From the NCBI GenBank assembly GCA_963662175.1, contig OY759224.1:20097489-20161488 (forward strand): a stretch of DNA of 64,000 nucleotides, written 5' to 3'. Origin of the DNA: Aradus depressus (lineage: Eukaryota; Arthropoda; Insecta; Hemiptera; Aradidae). The notes beneath the pieces are model-generated. The model did no database searches, had not been told where the DNA came from, and worked only from the letters and a program-made list of their open reading frames with translations. Every line of letters begins with the position of its first letter. Position 1 is the stretch's first letter. Shown here one piece after another: positions 10,629 to 22,024 of this stretch. The position numbers and the translations under genes are program-made.

Positions 10629-10631
10629 ATA

Positions 10632-10892
10632 TATATATAAATGTATGGCCATCAAGAGGGTGGCAGGTGTGGGGCCTGGCCTCTCACAGTAAGCCACATC
10701 CTGGAGGAGTGCCCTGTCTATGAGGAAATAGTAAAGGCCATGGGTTTACGAACAAGAGACCTACATGAGATGCTAGGAGACAACTCATCTATAGAAGCCG
10801 TCATATCCGCAATGAAATCAAGTCGCCTCATCAAATTAATTTATTCGTTTATATGGCGTCAAAGTTCCAGGCCATTGAACGACGACCAATAA
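10632..10892 (+). pseudogene. LINE ORF2 C-terminal end
   Basis: An 83-aa reading frame contains CGAWPLTVSHILEECPVYEE, the zinc-knuckle-like Cys-His-Cys block (TVxHILxECP) found after the reverse transcriptase in Jockey/I/R1-group LINEs. The RT and endonuclease are missing, so this is a 5'-truncated copy. A stop at 10890-10892 is followed by AT-rich sequence with TA repeats. The LTR element lies immediately upstream. Confidence 0.75.
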
Positions 10893-11205
10893 AATTATTC
10901 TATTCTATATATATATATATATAAAATGTTTTATTTCATAATTTTTCAATAAACTTATATATATATATATATATATATATTGAGAATATTTCTTAAAAAA
11001 TAAAATTTATATTAATTATAAGGACAAGGGAAAGAAAAAAAAAAAAAAATGAAATAAAAAAAGAATAAAAAAATAAAAAATTTAAAAAAAAATAAATAAA
11101 TAAAAAGGAATTGAAAGACAACTTTGATGAAATGGGTAAGAAAGATGATAAAAGTAAAGGAAAATAATGTAAAAAAAAATAAAAAATATTAAGAACGAAT
11201 AGGAT

Positions 11206-11562
11206 TTAAGGTGGCAGTAAGTCGCGGTTCCACCTCCTCTTCAACCTTCGTGGGGGGTTTTGTGGTAAGTGTTGTGAAGATAAAGTACGTATTTCTGGAT
11301 TTGTATGTGTGTCAAGTTTTCTAAAAAAAACGTAAGTAGTTTGTATTGTGTCGGGTACTGTGTGTATCATAAGATCGTTATGAAGTGTTCTGTTGTTTAT
11401 GTATGGGGGGGTACTGTGTTATCAGTCTGAGGGTTTTTGACTGAAATGCCTGAATTCGTTTGATGTTGGATGTTTTTGCTGAACCGTATATCTGTGATCC
11501 GTATGTCCATAATGGTCTAAGTAAGTAAGTACAACAGTTCCGTTTTTGTGTCATGTCTAATT
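11206..11562 (-). pseudogene. Jockey-type LINE ORF2 C-terminal end
   Basis: The minus strand is open for about 118 codons without an ATG. It encodes WTYGSQIYGSAKTSN, a LRLITQYPPPYINNRTLHNDL block and, before the stop at 11206-11208, RRLKRRWNRDLLPP. The same C-terminal pattern (WTYGLELWGSAKASN, RRLKRQWPRDLL) occurs at 45820-46205, so the two belong to one Jockey-like lineage. This part follows the RT domain in jockey elements. The RT and endonuclease are absent because of 5' truncation. Confidence 0.8.
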
Positions 11563-12465
11563 TTAAGAGTATTTAAAAATATATAATTTAAAATAATATT
11601 ATTTAGTACCTATATAAATTGATTGCATTGTTGACGTATATTTTTGGTGATTTTTAAAGGGTCTGAGGATGGTGTATCAACTGAAAGCGCTCACCCTAAA
11701 TACATATCTTGTATGGGACTTCATTTTTTTTTTCATAATGCCCAAAAATTATATATTAAATTATTATTATAAATTCCCGTAGAAATCATACGATGAAATT
11801 TCATATTCGATGTAAAAACCCAAAGAGGATTTAACCTGTTAAATTTCAGCGATATCGGTTGAAGGGAAGGAGGGCTTCAGGGGAGGAACTCAAAAACCAT
11901 AATAACTGCCGATGTAATGAATTTATCGACACAAAATTTAAAAAAATGTATTGATAAATTCGTTCTGAGAAAGTAGGTATATTGCCGCTGATTCACCGAC
12001 AAATTTTTTAAAATATCTTTCACCTTTTGTAATCTGAGGAAGAAACGTCACGAAATATCATAAAGAATATATGAAAAATTATTTTAAAAAAATACTTAAC
12101 ATGAGTCTAAAATAACTTCGTATTTCTTTCGCAATATAAAGAGCTGGTATTGCCCCCAAAGAATATAGGAATGCTTTGAGATATTGTTGAATAAAATAAT
12201 ATAGATATCGATTGTTATACAAGACATTTTTTTTATTTATTTATTTTCTTTGTGAAAGGTAGGGTCGAGAGATAAAAGGCTTCATTCAGCAAGAATTCTT
12301 TTTTTTTTTTTTTTTTTTTAACGGGGCTTTTATTGACTTTTTGAAGGTATGGCCAAGTATGGAAAAATGAGAGAAAAAGCAACATGGGAGGCTGTATGAG
12401 CCAATTAGAGACAAAAAAAAAGGATGTCGGTGAATCATGGGCTATTTACTTCCCCAGTAAGAATT
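11563..12465. other. old dispersed repeats
   Basis: 11820-11950 resembles one 144-bp Helitron unit (TTTCAGCGATATCGG, AACTGCCGATGTAATGAAT). 12424-12465 is a fragment (GAATCATGGGCTATTTACTT) of a dispersed repeat also seen near 17840, 30470, 49520 and 60690. No gene is visible. Confidence 0.5.
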
Positions 12466-12472
12466 AATTACG

Positions 12473-12695
12473 TTGTTAGGTTAGGTTTTATGACTCATGC
12501 CCGGGCTTTAACTATGAAGTCATATCGCCTACTACCAGAGTGCTCTCTGGTGGACATGAGCCCGACTCTACTGTGGGAGTCCTACGTCCCATCCGAAGGA
12601 CGGCGTGCTTAAGTTTATTTTACCTCCCATAAATAAAATAAACTAAGGGCCTCGGTTGGGTTTCGAACCCACGATTTTGAGCTCAGAAGTCAAGT
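12473..12695 (-). mobile_element. tRNA-derived SINE with internal deletion
   Basis: Antisense copy from the tail (GTTAGGTTAGGTTTTATGAC) to the B-box region (GGGTTTCGAACCCACG). The segment between CTGTGGGAGTCCTA and CGTCCCATCC is missing compared with full copies, removing roughly 100 bp of the body. The 5' A-box end is absent or diverged. Confidence 0.85.
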
Positions 12696-12837
12696 TGTTG
12701 CTCTCCCTCCAAAGCAAGTCGAGGATTTGGACCAAAACTCTATATTTGACTTACCACATATAAAATTTTGTTTGATACATTCCTTACATGGATAATTATT
12801 ATTAGTGCCCGGATTTATATGCAATTATTTTATTTAT

Positions 12838-13400
12838 TTTTTTTTTTAATTTTTTTTTTTTTTTTATTATTTTTTTTTTGCCGTAAGACTAATAATTATT
12901 GTAAGCCGGAGCGAGTATGTAGTAGTCTATTGATCTTATTACAATTCTATTGTTGATTTGGTAATAAATTTAATGAGTTTGTTAATGTTTTCTATGTTAT
13001 TAATGTTAGCTATTGTTTACAGAAATGTGTTTTCGTTAGATAGTAGTGTATCATGTTGTCTCTGGTTGTCGTATTTTTTGCAGTTAGTGAAAATGTGGAT
13101 TACGTCCTCAGTCTCATTGCAGTGTTCACAGTTGGGGAATGGTTTTATTTTGATTAGATGTAAGTATTTGTTTGTTCTGGCATGTCCGGTCCTCACTCGT
13201 GTCAAGTATATGATTTGTTTAGTCGTCAGTGTCTTACTGTGTGGGTGGAACCATGGCTTTGTCGTCACTGTCTTCTGTACTCTGTAGTGGTATTGTCCTT
13301 TGGTTTGGAATATGTCAGTATAGTTGGTTTGCCATTCCGTGAGTGTCTGGTGTTGTATTATTTGTTTATATGCTTCACACATCATTTATGTAGTTTTTAA
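12838..13400 (-). pseudogene. Jockey-type LINE 3' end
   Basis: The minus-strand ORF at 13017-13385 encodes YLTRVRTGHARTNKYLHLIK followed by a CEHCNETEDVIHIFTNC block, the conserved C-terminal zinc-binding region after RT in Jockey-like LINEs. It is followed on the minus strand by a 3' UTR (about 12880-13016) and a T-rich run on the plus strand (about 12838-12880), which would be the poly(A) tail. The 5' part is truncated, so it is a dead copy. Confidence 0.8.
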
Positions 13401-13861
13401 AACATGATTTAGACCAAAGGGAATCAATTTTATTTGGCATATTTTAGGAAAAATGCATATTTGTGCTGCATATTTAAAAAATAAGAAAAAAAATTTCTTA
13501 AAAAGTTTTTATACAATTTTTAGAAAACTTATTTAAGTCATTTTTTTCCTTTTTTTTTCAATATGAAGTTTTCATAAAATATGCAAAATAAAAGTTACTT
13601 TAATTGATTCCTTTTGGCGGAGAAGGAAAGAACTAAAATGCTAGTAAAAATACATATAAGAGAAAAATAAGGAAAATAAATTAGTATATAAATAATTTAA
13701 AAAAATGATTAAAACGTAGATTCGAGAGACCTTAAAGGAAGATATCTATGGAGAACTCTACCAAAACAAATAAAAATGAATGATATCTATCAAATAATCT
13801 AGTTGAGTAAAAAATAAATAAATACATACGTAATATATAATCCTGAAAAATAAGATTCCTA

Positions 13862-14270
13862 GATTCGGCGCAGCATGTCCTCCTCAAATGCCCCAGATTT
13901 GAGGAGGGAAGGAAAAATCTGGAGTGCAGCATGGGCGCCCCACTGACTGCTACCAGTTACGTGGACGCTATGCTGCGCTCCCAGGAGTCGTGGGATGAAG
14001 GCTGCGATTTTGGCCTCATCATGGGCGGGTTGGCCCTTCAGGAGAGGGCTGACAAGGAACAGTAGCGGCAATAAAACAGAAAAAGGAGCGTTACCAGCCA
14101 TCCTTCCTCCCTTCCGCGAAGTAATGACAGGCCGTCAGTTCCGCGGAAGGGAATCAGGATCGGCACTGTGGGGGTTTTAGTGGGTATGGTGAATCGGCTC
14201 GAGTTCCACACTATCCAGGGCTGGATGTGCGTCACAGCATTTCCCCCTCCAATGCAAAAAAAAAAAAAAA
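13862..14270 (+). pseudogene. R1-like LINE 3' end with poly(A)
   Basis: The frame starting at 13862 encodes SAQHVLLKCPRFEEGRKNLE and continues to a stop at 14063-14065, matching the HxLxECPRFxxxR block and C-terminus of R1/LOA-group ORF2. The 3' UTR contains GTGGGGGTTTTAGTGGGTAT, a motif typical of R1-like LINE tails, and ends in an A-run at about 14256-14270. It is markedly more GC-rich than its surroundings. It is 5'-truncated, with no RT left. Confidence 0.8.
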
Positions 14271-15010
14271 TCCTAAAAAATATAATACTAACTCAGGAGT
14301 ACCTATATAAATACATCTGCCATTTACAGAAAATTTAGTTAATAATCAATCACAATCCTCACAAATAAGAAATGTATAATACTACTCCTAAAAAACTATA
14401 ATAAATATAAGAATAATATAACAAATATAATATTATAATAAATAAGTAATATATAAATATAACTGCCATTTATACAAAATTTAACTAATTTCTTTTCTGA
14501 ATATAAGGTATTGTATATTGTATTATTGTTTCTACTGTCTTCAAGAAGTGGTGAAGGGCATTAAATAAATTAATTTCTTTATGGGATATACTTTTTTCAT
14601 AAAGAGAGGAGCAATGTTTAGTTTTCCAATAACCATCTTTGTTCCTTGAAGATCTAAACGTCGATATCCTGCGTCCTCGCTTCTTGTCAACTTGCCTGAC
14701 ACACATTTCCCTTCTCCTATAGCCTCAATGACAACACATTCTCTCCAGTCCTCTTCTATGTTAAACTAAATCTAAAGTTTTCCTTCAATTTCGTAACTGT
14801 CATCCTACTTCCGTCAAACTTCCCTCAAACTTCTCTTTCACCAGACTTGGATATAATTCAAACTTCTGTTTCATCACTTTTTGGTTTCGACTGGTGGCAG
14901 CTGAGAGAAAAATAACAGACCAGGGAAGTTATTTTTTTTTAGAAATCTTATTTTTCAGGATTGTGATTGATTATTAATTAAATTTTCTATAAATGACAGT
15001 TATATTTACA
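14271..15010. other. AT-rich DNA, no gene seen
   Basis: Runs of A/T with short internal duplications (ATAAATATAACTGCCATTTA-like motifs near 14310 and 14455). An antisense ORF at 14485-14706 has no recognisable domain and is not supported. Confidence 0.4.
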
Positions 15011-15314
15011 GGTTAGGTTTTATGACTCATGCCCGGGCTTCAAGTCACTCTGGTGGACATGAGCCCGACTCTACTGTGGGAGTCCTAAATTTTGCCTACC
15101 CTAAACCTTCACTCACCTAGGGTAGGGGTCTTTAACGAGTACCTGACATCGTACAGGCTCGGGACCATCGCTTAACGTCCCATCCGAAGGACGGCGTGCT
15201 TAAGTTTATTTTACCTCCCAAATAAAATAAACTAAAAGGCCTCGATCGGGTTTCGAACCCACGATCTTAAGCTCAAAAGACAAGCACGCATACCACTGAG
15301 CTAGTGGCGCCCTC
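15011..15314 (-). mobile_element. tRNA-derived SINE (antisense member of inverted pair)
   Basis: Nearly full copy in antisense: tail GGTTAGGTTTTATGACTCAT at the left, through the body, to B-box (GGGTTTCGAACCCACG) and A-box (CCACTGAGCTA) at the right. A short deletion lies after CCCGGGCTT. It is separated from the sense copy at 15362 by about 47 bp. Confidence 0.9.
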
Positions 15315-15361
15315 AGTTCATCTCCTTTACATATTACTTATTTAGTATTATACTTGTTACA

Positions 15362-15682
15362 GAGGGCGCTGGTAGCTCAGTGGTATGCATGCTTGGCTTC
15401 TGGGCCCAAGAACATGGGTTCGAAACCCGGCCGAGGCCCTTAGTTTATTTTATCTGGGAGGTAAAATAAACTTAAGCACGCCCTCCTTCGGATGGGACGT
15501 TAAGCGATGGTCCCGAGCCTGTACGATGTCAGGCATTCGTTAAAGACCCTTGTCCTAGGTGAATAAAAATTTAGGGTAGGCAAAATTTAGGACTCCCACA
15601 GTAGAGTCGGGCTCATGTCGACCAGAAGAGCGCTCTGGTAGTAGACGATATGACCTCGTAGTTAAAGCCTAACCTAACCTAT
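15362..15682 (+). mobile_element. tRNA-derived SINE (sense member of inverted pair)
   Basis: Full-length copy: AGAGGGCGCTGGTAGCTCAG head, B-box GGTTCGAAACCC, body, and CCTAACCTAACCT tail. Head-to-head with the copy at 15011-15314. Confidence 0.92.
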
Positions 15683-15689
15683 TTGTTAC

Positions 15690-16700
15690 ATTATTCTTAT
15701 ATTTATTATACTTTTTTAGGAGTGGTAATATGCTTTTCTTATTTTTCAGTATTGTGATTGATTATTATATTTTCTATAAATAGCAGATATATTTATATAT
15801 TCCTGATTTACTATTATATTTATTATACTTTTTAGGGATCTTATGTATCAGGATTATATATTACTTATTTATTATATTATTATTATATTGATTATTGTTG
15901 TTTTCTATTCTTACTATTTTCTATATATATTCCCCACATTGTTGGGGGAGTTGTAACAAATATTTATCTTAATTGTAAATTACATTAAAAGCTGTATCTT
16001 CTGTAGTTATTAGTATTATTAATTTTGTACTTACATTTTCGAGTATTTATTTATTTATTTGATTTTTTTAAAAATAGTATTGTTATTAATAATTACATTT
16101 TATTTACTATGACTGGAGCCCGGGCTTACTACGAGGTCATATCGAAGATATCGTAGAGGCTTGTATAGGACATCGTAGAGGCTTACCCCATGTAAAGGAC
16201 AGCGTGCTCAGGGTAGAACATAGTACTTCATCAGATTATATACTGTGTGTTGTACTAAAAGATCAACTGAATGGTCAAAAGTGTAATACTTCATCAGATT
16301 TATGTCCTAAAAATGTATCTATATTCCCTTCAAAAATTCTGCATAAATCTTTCATTCATGTTAGTTTGATATTTGTTGAAATTAAAAAAAAATAAAAAAG
16401 TGTATTTATGTATGAATAAATATATTCTTTTATTTTACACATGAGGTGGTTTTGTTGGACTGTAACAAAGAAAACGTATAAAGGGACAGATCCCTATGAT
16501 AAGAAAATACATTGTGTCGGCTCTTGGCAAAACCCAACCAACCTTTTACACTTTAGTTTTAATATATTAAATTTCCTTTCTCTGCAATGTTTTTCACAAA
16601 ATATATTACATAAAACTTTTCCGATTACATAACTTCCCCTATATATTTTTATAGCTGGAAAATTAAAAATATTCTATGATATTATATCTCTAATAATGAG
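15690..16700. other. AT-rich DNA with a decayed SINE scrap
   Basis: 16108-16215 keeps recognisable antisense SINE pieces (GAGCCCGGGCTTACTACGAG, GGACAGCGTGCTCA) but is heavily altered by a short TATCGTAGAGGCTT duplication. The remainder is A/T-rich without a supported gene. Confidence 0.5.
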
Positions 16701-16701
16701 A

Positions 16702-16925
16702 AAGCGCCGATTGCTCAGGTTGTGTGTTTGAATACTGTGGTCAAGACCGCGGGTTCGTAACCCTGCCGAGGCCCTTAGGTTTTTAATCCATGAGGTCAAG
16801 ATACCTTGAGCATGCCGTCCTTTGGATGGGACATTAAGAGATGGTTCAGAGCCTGTACGATATTAGGTACTCGTTCTGCGCTCTAGTAGTAGGCGATATG
16901 ACTTCGTGGAGTCACAATAACTTGT
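16702..16925 (+). mobile_element. tRNA-derived SINE, diverged
   Basis: Head with altered A-box (GCGCCGATTGCTCAGGTTG), B-box GGGTTCGTAACCCTG, and body to TAGTAGGCGATATGAC. The central segment between GGTACTCGTT and GCGCTCTAGT is deleted and the CCTAA tail is lost. Confidence 0.8.
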
Positions 16926-17055
16926 TTTTTTGTTTTTTTTTTAAATATTTACAATCGGTATAAACCGTAAGTAAATTTGATGAATGATACACTAAAAAAA
17001 AAAAAAATATATATATATATATATAGGTTTTTTTTTTTGTTTTATTATTATTATT

Positions 17056-17396
17056 TTATGGTAGCTCAGTGGCATGCGTGCTTGTCTTCTGAGCTCAACA
17101 TCGTGGGTTCGAAACCCGACCGAGACCCTTAGTTTATTTTATCTGGGAGGTACAATAAACTTAAGCATGCCGTCCTTCGGATGGGACGTTAAGCAATGGT
17201 CCCGAGCTTGTACGCTGTCAGGTATTCGTTAAAGACCCCTCCCCGAGATGAATAAAAAATTTAGGGTAGGCAAAACTTAGGACTACCACAGAGTCGGGCT
17301 CATGTCTACCAGAGTGACGAAAGAGCGCTCTGGTAGTAGGCGATATGACCTCGTAGAGAAAGCTTGGGCATGAATCATAAAACCTTACCTAGGTAA
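17056..17396 (+). mobile_element. tRNA-derived SINE, near full length
   Basis: Head GGTAGCTCAGTGGCATGCGT, B-box GGTTCGAAACCC, full body, and a tail decayed to ACCTTACCTAGG. It was probably inserted in or next to a poly(T)/ATT-rich stretch at 17020-17055. Confidence 0.9.
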
Positions 17397-17944
17397 TATA
17401 TATAAAAGATATAAATAATAATTAAAAAAAAAGAAATAAAATAAAAAAATTTAAAAAATGAATAAAAAAAATATATATACATCGAAAGCATATCGTTATG
17501 TGCAAAATAATAAGCAAAAAAAATCGATAAAATAAAATAATAATGGTCTATATGCAAATAATATAGTATATACAAAACAAAGAGAAAATATTAAATTTAA
17601 GTACCTAATAATAAACATAAACATAAAACATGAAACGCCCCCGGTTCTCTGTCATCCCCATCCCCCCAACTTAATGGGAGCAGGGGAGGACGCGGGGGCT
17701 CGAGTGATCCCTCCTGCCTTCTCGCCCTTCCAATCACTGTCCAGTAATCACAATAACTAACTCTCTAATAATGACTCTTTAGGCAAAATAAAGTTTTCGG
17801 CATAAGTTTGTTTTTAATGGTCTAGGCGTCTATCCGGTTAAGTGAATCACAGGCAATATATACTTCCCCATCGAGAATAAATGTTCGCTCTCCCTCTGGA
17901 ATCAATTTACCGATTTAGTTGAAAATCATTCATCATCATCATCA
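17397..17944. other. AT-rich DNA and repeat fragments
   Basis: 17640-17720 is a GC-rich patch without recognisable coding. 17787-17830 (TTTTCGGCATAAGTTTG, GGTCTAGGCG) matches the TIR region of the element at 19241-19631. 17840-17900 matches the GAATCAC...TACTTCCCC dispersed repeat. Confidence 0.45.
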
Positions 17945-18305
17945 TACAGCTACAGCCCGTCAAGAGCCTTGGCCTCCTCCAGGAAATGTCCCCATGCAGC
18001 TCTCTCCTGGGCCAGTCTCCACCAGCCCACCGCACCAATCTTGCGTCTCTATTCACGGTCTCCAGCCATTCTTCTTCTGGGTCGTCCCACTCTTCTCCGA
18101 CCCTCCGGTGTCACATTCACGAGTTTTCTGAGTATAAGGTCCTCGTCCATCCGTCTTACGTGTTCAGCCCAACGGAGTCTGGCAACTCTAATCCAGTGCG
18201 ACAATTTTGGCTATGTATAGAGTGCGTACAACTCCTGGTTGTATCGGATGCGCCAGACGCCCTCCTCCGGGGTTGGACCGAAGATCCTGCGGAGTATTCT
18301 CCGCT
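17945..18305 (-). pseudogene. RTE-like LINE ORF2 C-terminal end
   Basis: The minus strand encodes RRILRRIFGPTPEEGVWRIR, YNQELYALY, then RVARLRWAEHVRRMDEDLI and a GRRRVGRPRRR block, the conserved tail (LRWxGHVxRM...RGRPxxRW) of RTE/CR1-group endonuclease-RT polyproteins. At least one stop interrupts it around 18220. RT and endonuclease are absent. Plus-strand ORFs in this interval are shadows. Confidence 0.8.
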
Positions 18306-18839
18306 TTGAAAATCATTTCTTACTTTTTTTAATATTTTCGAGTTGACCTCCATAAAACTTATTGGGTCTACATACAAAATTTCGATCTACATATAAAATT
18401 TCGTCTCAATACATTCAATACTTTGGCAATAAATATTCATAATGTTTGAGAATATATTATACTCGTATATAATCTGGTGAAGTATTATACATAATTTTTA
18501 CGATTTTCGCAATGTCTGTTCGTGTGTCTATGTGATTGGAAAGATATGAGCGTTACAACGCATAAATGATTGTAACTATAAACTTTAAATTAGGAATGAA
18601 GGAGTAACAGATTTTAACATTTTGGCCAAAATCAGACAAAAATTGAGACTACTTTACTTCACAGCTTAAGTACATTTTACAAAATAGCGCCTATATTTAT
18701 GACGTGGTGAAAATTTTTTAAATTCAATTCAATAAAACGTTGTAGAAAAAACAAAAAGGCACATTTTATATGAAATACATTTTTTTACAGGCAGCCAGGT
18801 TTGCGAGATGCATGCCAAAAAACGTCATAATATGACGTT

Positions 18840-19206
18840 AATAAATTTTTTTATTGTTTGAGGCGCTATAAACTTAGTCATATTAATCCAATTGAAAATC
18901 TAAAGACACGCTATGATTTATAATTTAATAAGAAACATTTTTAATAATATGTAATTTTTCAATAGGAATAACCATTTTCGTGTAAATCAAGAAAATGTCT
19001 AAAAAAATGAGACATATATTATGTCGTTTTGAAATTCATTTTTTTAGACATTTTCTTGATTTACTCGAAAATGGTTATTCCTATTGAAAAAGTACATATT
19101 ATTAAAAATGTTCCTTATTAAATGTTAAATCATAGTTTGTTTTTAGGTTTTCAATCGGACCAATATGACTAAGTTTATAGCGCCTCAAACAATAAAAAAA
19201 TATATT
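18840..19206. mobile_element. foldback element, ~165-bp arms
   Basis: The left arm (about 18840-19008) and right arm (about 19037-19206) are inverted copies: TTTTATTGTTTGAGGCGCTA at left matches its complement before 19200, and AAGAAAATGTCTAAAAAAAT matches across the centre. The spacer is about 30 bp. No ORF. Diverged relatives of the centre occur near 61850-61930 and 32290. Confidence 0.75.
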
Positions 19207-19240
19207 ACCGTAGGAAATATTTCGAAGTAATGTTTAACCT

Positions 19241-19631
19241 TGGAGGTTAAAATGTATTAGTGGATTTTCGGCATAAGTTTGGTTTTAATGGTCTAGGCGT
19301 GTATCCCTGAATGAGGTTAAGTGCACCTCACTTAAACCAAGCCCTCCCCCCCACGCCACTCAGTCCAGTGAATTATTCAGACCGTGTGAGAACTCCATTC
19401 TGGGATCAAATAAAGAACTTAACTCTCCTTCTTCCCAGATCTCTTCGTCTTTTTTTTTTTTTTATACCTTTGTGTACTTTTAGCTGTGTTGACCTTTCAG
19501 TGACTGTAATGTTCTACCTTGAGCACGCCGTCCTTTGGATGGGACGTTAGGTGATGAAGATCCCAAGCCTGACATCGTACAGATTAAAGTCAAACTTATG
19601 CCGAAAATACACTAATATATTTTAACCTCCA
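19241..19631. mobile_element. TIR element containing a SINE scrap
   Basis: Ends are inverted repeats of about 45-50 bp (TGGAGGTTAAAATGTATTAG at left; its near-complement at 19600-19631; both include TTTTCGGCATAAGTTTG). The interior includes a sense SINE fragment at 19508-19588 (TGAGCACGCCGTCC, GGATGGGACGTTAGG). No transposase and no clear TSD. Confidence 0.7.
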
Positions 19632-19864
19632 ATGTAACGAAATAGTCTCCAATTTTTTTTTTCTTTATTTAGAAACATGTTGGACACTTTATTTAGGTTG
19701 GTAAAAAGCTGTTGGTCGACGTTGTCACAGGTTTCCAAAAAGGCCCAAACAATGTTAAATGCATTTCTGGCTTCTCTAGTAGGCTGTTCTTTTTCGGTCA
19801 CGTATCCCTCATCTTCATCGTCACTTCCGATAGTCGGTTCTACTTGCAGCTGCACTTCCGTCAA
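19622..19864 (-). pseudogene. pogo/Tigger transposase C-terminal scrap
   Basis: The minus-strand 80-aa frame contains ARNAFNIVWAFLETCDNVDQ and a following Leu-rich segment, resembling the C-terminal tail of Tigger-like (pogo group, Tc1/mariner superfamily) transposases. Upstream DNA-binding and DDE domains are missing; the space toward the terminus is occupied by a 31-bp minisatellite. Neighbouring Tigger-type terminal sequence at 20320-20360 supports the call. The left 10 bp overlap the preceding TIR element's end. Confidence 0.55.
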
Positions 19865-19927
19865 AATACTCTCGAGTAAACATTCAAACCAAAACGTTTA
19901 AAAAGTAAACTAACATTCAACGTATTT

Positions 19928-20195
19928 CGACTTATAGAGGTGATGACGCACAAGGGTTCGTCTTATAGAGATGATGACGCTCAAGGGTTCGTTTTATAGA
20001 GGTGATGACGCTCAAGGGTTCGACTCATAGAGGTGATGACGCTCCTGGGTTTGACTTATAGAGGTGGTGACGCTCAAGAGTTCGACTCATAGAGGTGATG
20101 ACTCTCAATGGTTCGACTTATGGAGGTGATGACGCTCAAGGGTTCGTCTTATAGAGGTGATGACGCTCAAGAGTTAAACTCATAGAAGTGGAAGT
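19928..20195 (+). repeat. 31-bp minisatellite, ~8-9 units
   Basis: Units contain TTATAGAGGTGATGACGCTC and AAGGGTTCGAC; copies begin at 19932, 19963, 19994 and 20025. The TTCGACTTAT motif is also the subterminal motif of the adjoining Tigger end, so the array appears to be an expansion of subterminal sequence. Confidence 0.85.
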
Positions 20196-20254
20196 CCCCT
20201 CAAAGGCCCATTTTTCGCAGTTGGACTTATTCACGCATTGTTTCTGGTGTTTGG

Positions 20255-20361
20255 CCCAAATTCGACTTATTGACGTAATACTTACGTTACATGACCAGAA
20301 AATTTGTTCGACAACTGCGAATTCGACTTATCGAAGTTCGACTTATCGAGAGTTGACTGTA
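20255..20361. mobile_element. pogo/Tigger-type terminus
   Basis: GTTCGACTTATCGAGAGTTG followed by ACTG and TA is the reverse complement of a CAGTCAACTCTCGATAAGTC terminus, typical of Tigger-like TIRs inserted at TA. The opposite terminus is not found, so the element is broken. Confidence 0.65.
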
Positions 20362-22024
20362 TTTTACAACCTGTAAAATCACTTCTTACTACATCAGCCA
20401 ACTTCATAGCAACGAAGTATCTTTCTAATGCATCGCCTGAGGACCTAAGAACCAACAAACTTGTATAAAAGAAAGTTAATGTATAATTTATACTTATAAA
20501 TGGGGAATAATGAGGAGGGCCGTTTTTAAAAATAAAAAATGGAAGCTTGGGACGAGTGTAGGAATAATGAAGAGAAGTTAGAGGACGTAACGATGACTGA
20601 TCGGGAAGTCCCCAGACGGCGCTAATCCGTTATCTGGGGACTCCAGACAACCTCGAGGCCACTACGTCTTGTATATCATTCTCGTTGGTCCAGATCTCGG
20701 CCAGGATTTGTCAATTAGAACAAATGAACGCTGACAAAAAAAAAAAAAAACAGTTAATATAACGCTCAAAAATTTAAGTGGGCCACTTACAAAATTTATG
20801 TTAATCATTTTTACTCTCTTATAGCAGGGGCGTAGCCAGGATTTTGAGCAGGGGGGGGGGGGGGCAAAGTTAGGCTACTGGGGTGGGGGTATAGACTCCC
20901 GGGGGCACAGCCTAAAAAGTCTAGTGCCGAGCAAATGCAAGAGCTACGACAGCATCGAAAAGAAAATGAAAAATGATTTTATCCCGATGTTTTCACGGAA
21001 AATCTACGGCGTGGACCTTAATGTTTTTTCTTCGACTAGAAAGGTGTTGTCAACTACGAATTGAGACAATTAATCGTTTCCGTCACATTTAAACCCTGAG
21101 ACATTTTCGCGAGGCTATGAGGAGAAAGAGACCTGAGCTGAATTTACAACTTTTTTTAATGAAATTTTTTGAAATTTAATATTAAATATGCGGTAACTCA
21201 AACGAAAGGAAAGCAATTTGGATGGTTGGCCAAGTTTTGATAATGAGTTTGGTCCAACTATGAGGTTGGCATGGCCATTGATGCTATATACTAAGTGAGA
21301 GATGGGCCCATTCAATATAAGTGATACCGAACCAATGTGCCCCATAGAGAGGGGGATTCCTCGTCCTTTGAACAGAACAGGCTCCCAACTATTGGAATCC
21401 TGACAATGGAATTCAGCCTACTTCCCCCGGATCTTGTTCAATACAATATTCTGTGATCCAGCTATGTCCTGTCGTGTACAAGGCACTCTGTACCGGCCTC
21501 ATTATACCGGTACAACACCCCATGTCTTCAGGGGGATCCGAGGTGGATTATATATAATGTAGATTTCCAGTGCATACTATTTCAACATTTTTCTTTTATT
21601 ATTAAAATTTCAATTTGAGACGAAATTTTATTTTTAATGTTTTCCATATTTTAAGACATAACTGTACAGGAGGGACAGGAAAAACCCCCGTGGGGGCTGA
21701 AGGAAGGGTACTGTAATTTAAAATGCTTATTATTGTTATTGTGAAATAAAATGTTCTAAAAAAAATGATTCTAATTCTTTCTTACCTTCCTTTGGTCGTG
21801 GGTCCGCCAAGACTAACAGTTGTGAAAAATCAAAATGACATGAGGTGCAAAATACGTGAAATAAACTTAGACCATTCTGGTTTGATTATCTATATTCTTG
21901 ATTAAAAAAAAAACAATTGGGAAATACTTAAAACTATTGCTCAGAATCCTTGCTAGATTAATAAAAATTGAAAATATATCCTCTCGAAAATTATTCTCTG
22001 GCTTTGTCTTTATAATTGTTTAGA
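20362..22024. other. intergenic DNA with LINE/TIR scraps
   Basis: 20580-20750 is GC-richer and ends in an A-run (20738-20750), suggesting an old LINE 3' end, but no protein is readable. 20829-20860 (GGGGCGTAGCCAGGATTTTG) resembles the start of a DNA transposon. 20970-21025 matches the repeat at 2100-2150. 21360-21540 is unidentified. No supported gene. Confidence 0.45.

Noticed and set aside
13182..13400. Hydrophobic plus-strand ORFs at 12958-13400
   Set aside because: Shadows of the antisense Jockey-type LINE C-terminus.
15362..15440. tRNA genes suggested by A- and B-boxes in many places
   Set aside because: All belong to SINE heads or their fragments; acceptor stems are not complementary and the sequence runs straight into the SINE body.
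20829..20900. GGGGCGTAGCCAGG as a defined transposon end
   Set aside because: It resembles known DNA-transposon starts, but no matching opposite terminus or TSD was found, so it is not called as an element.
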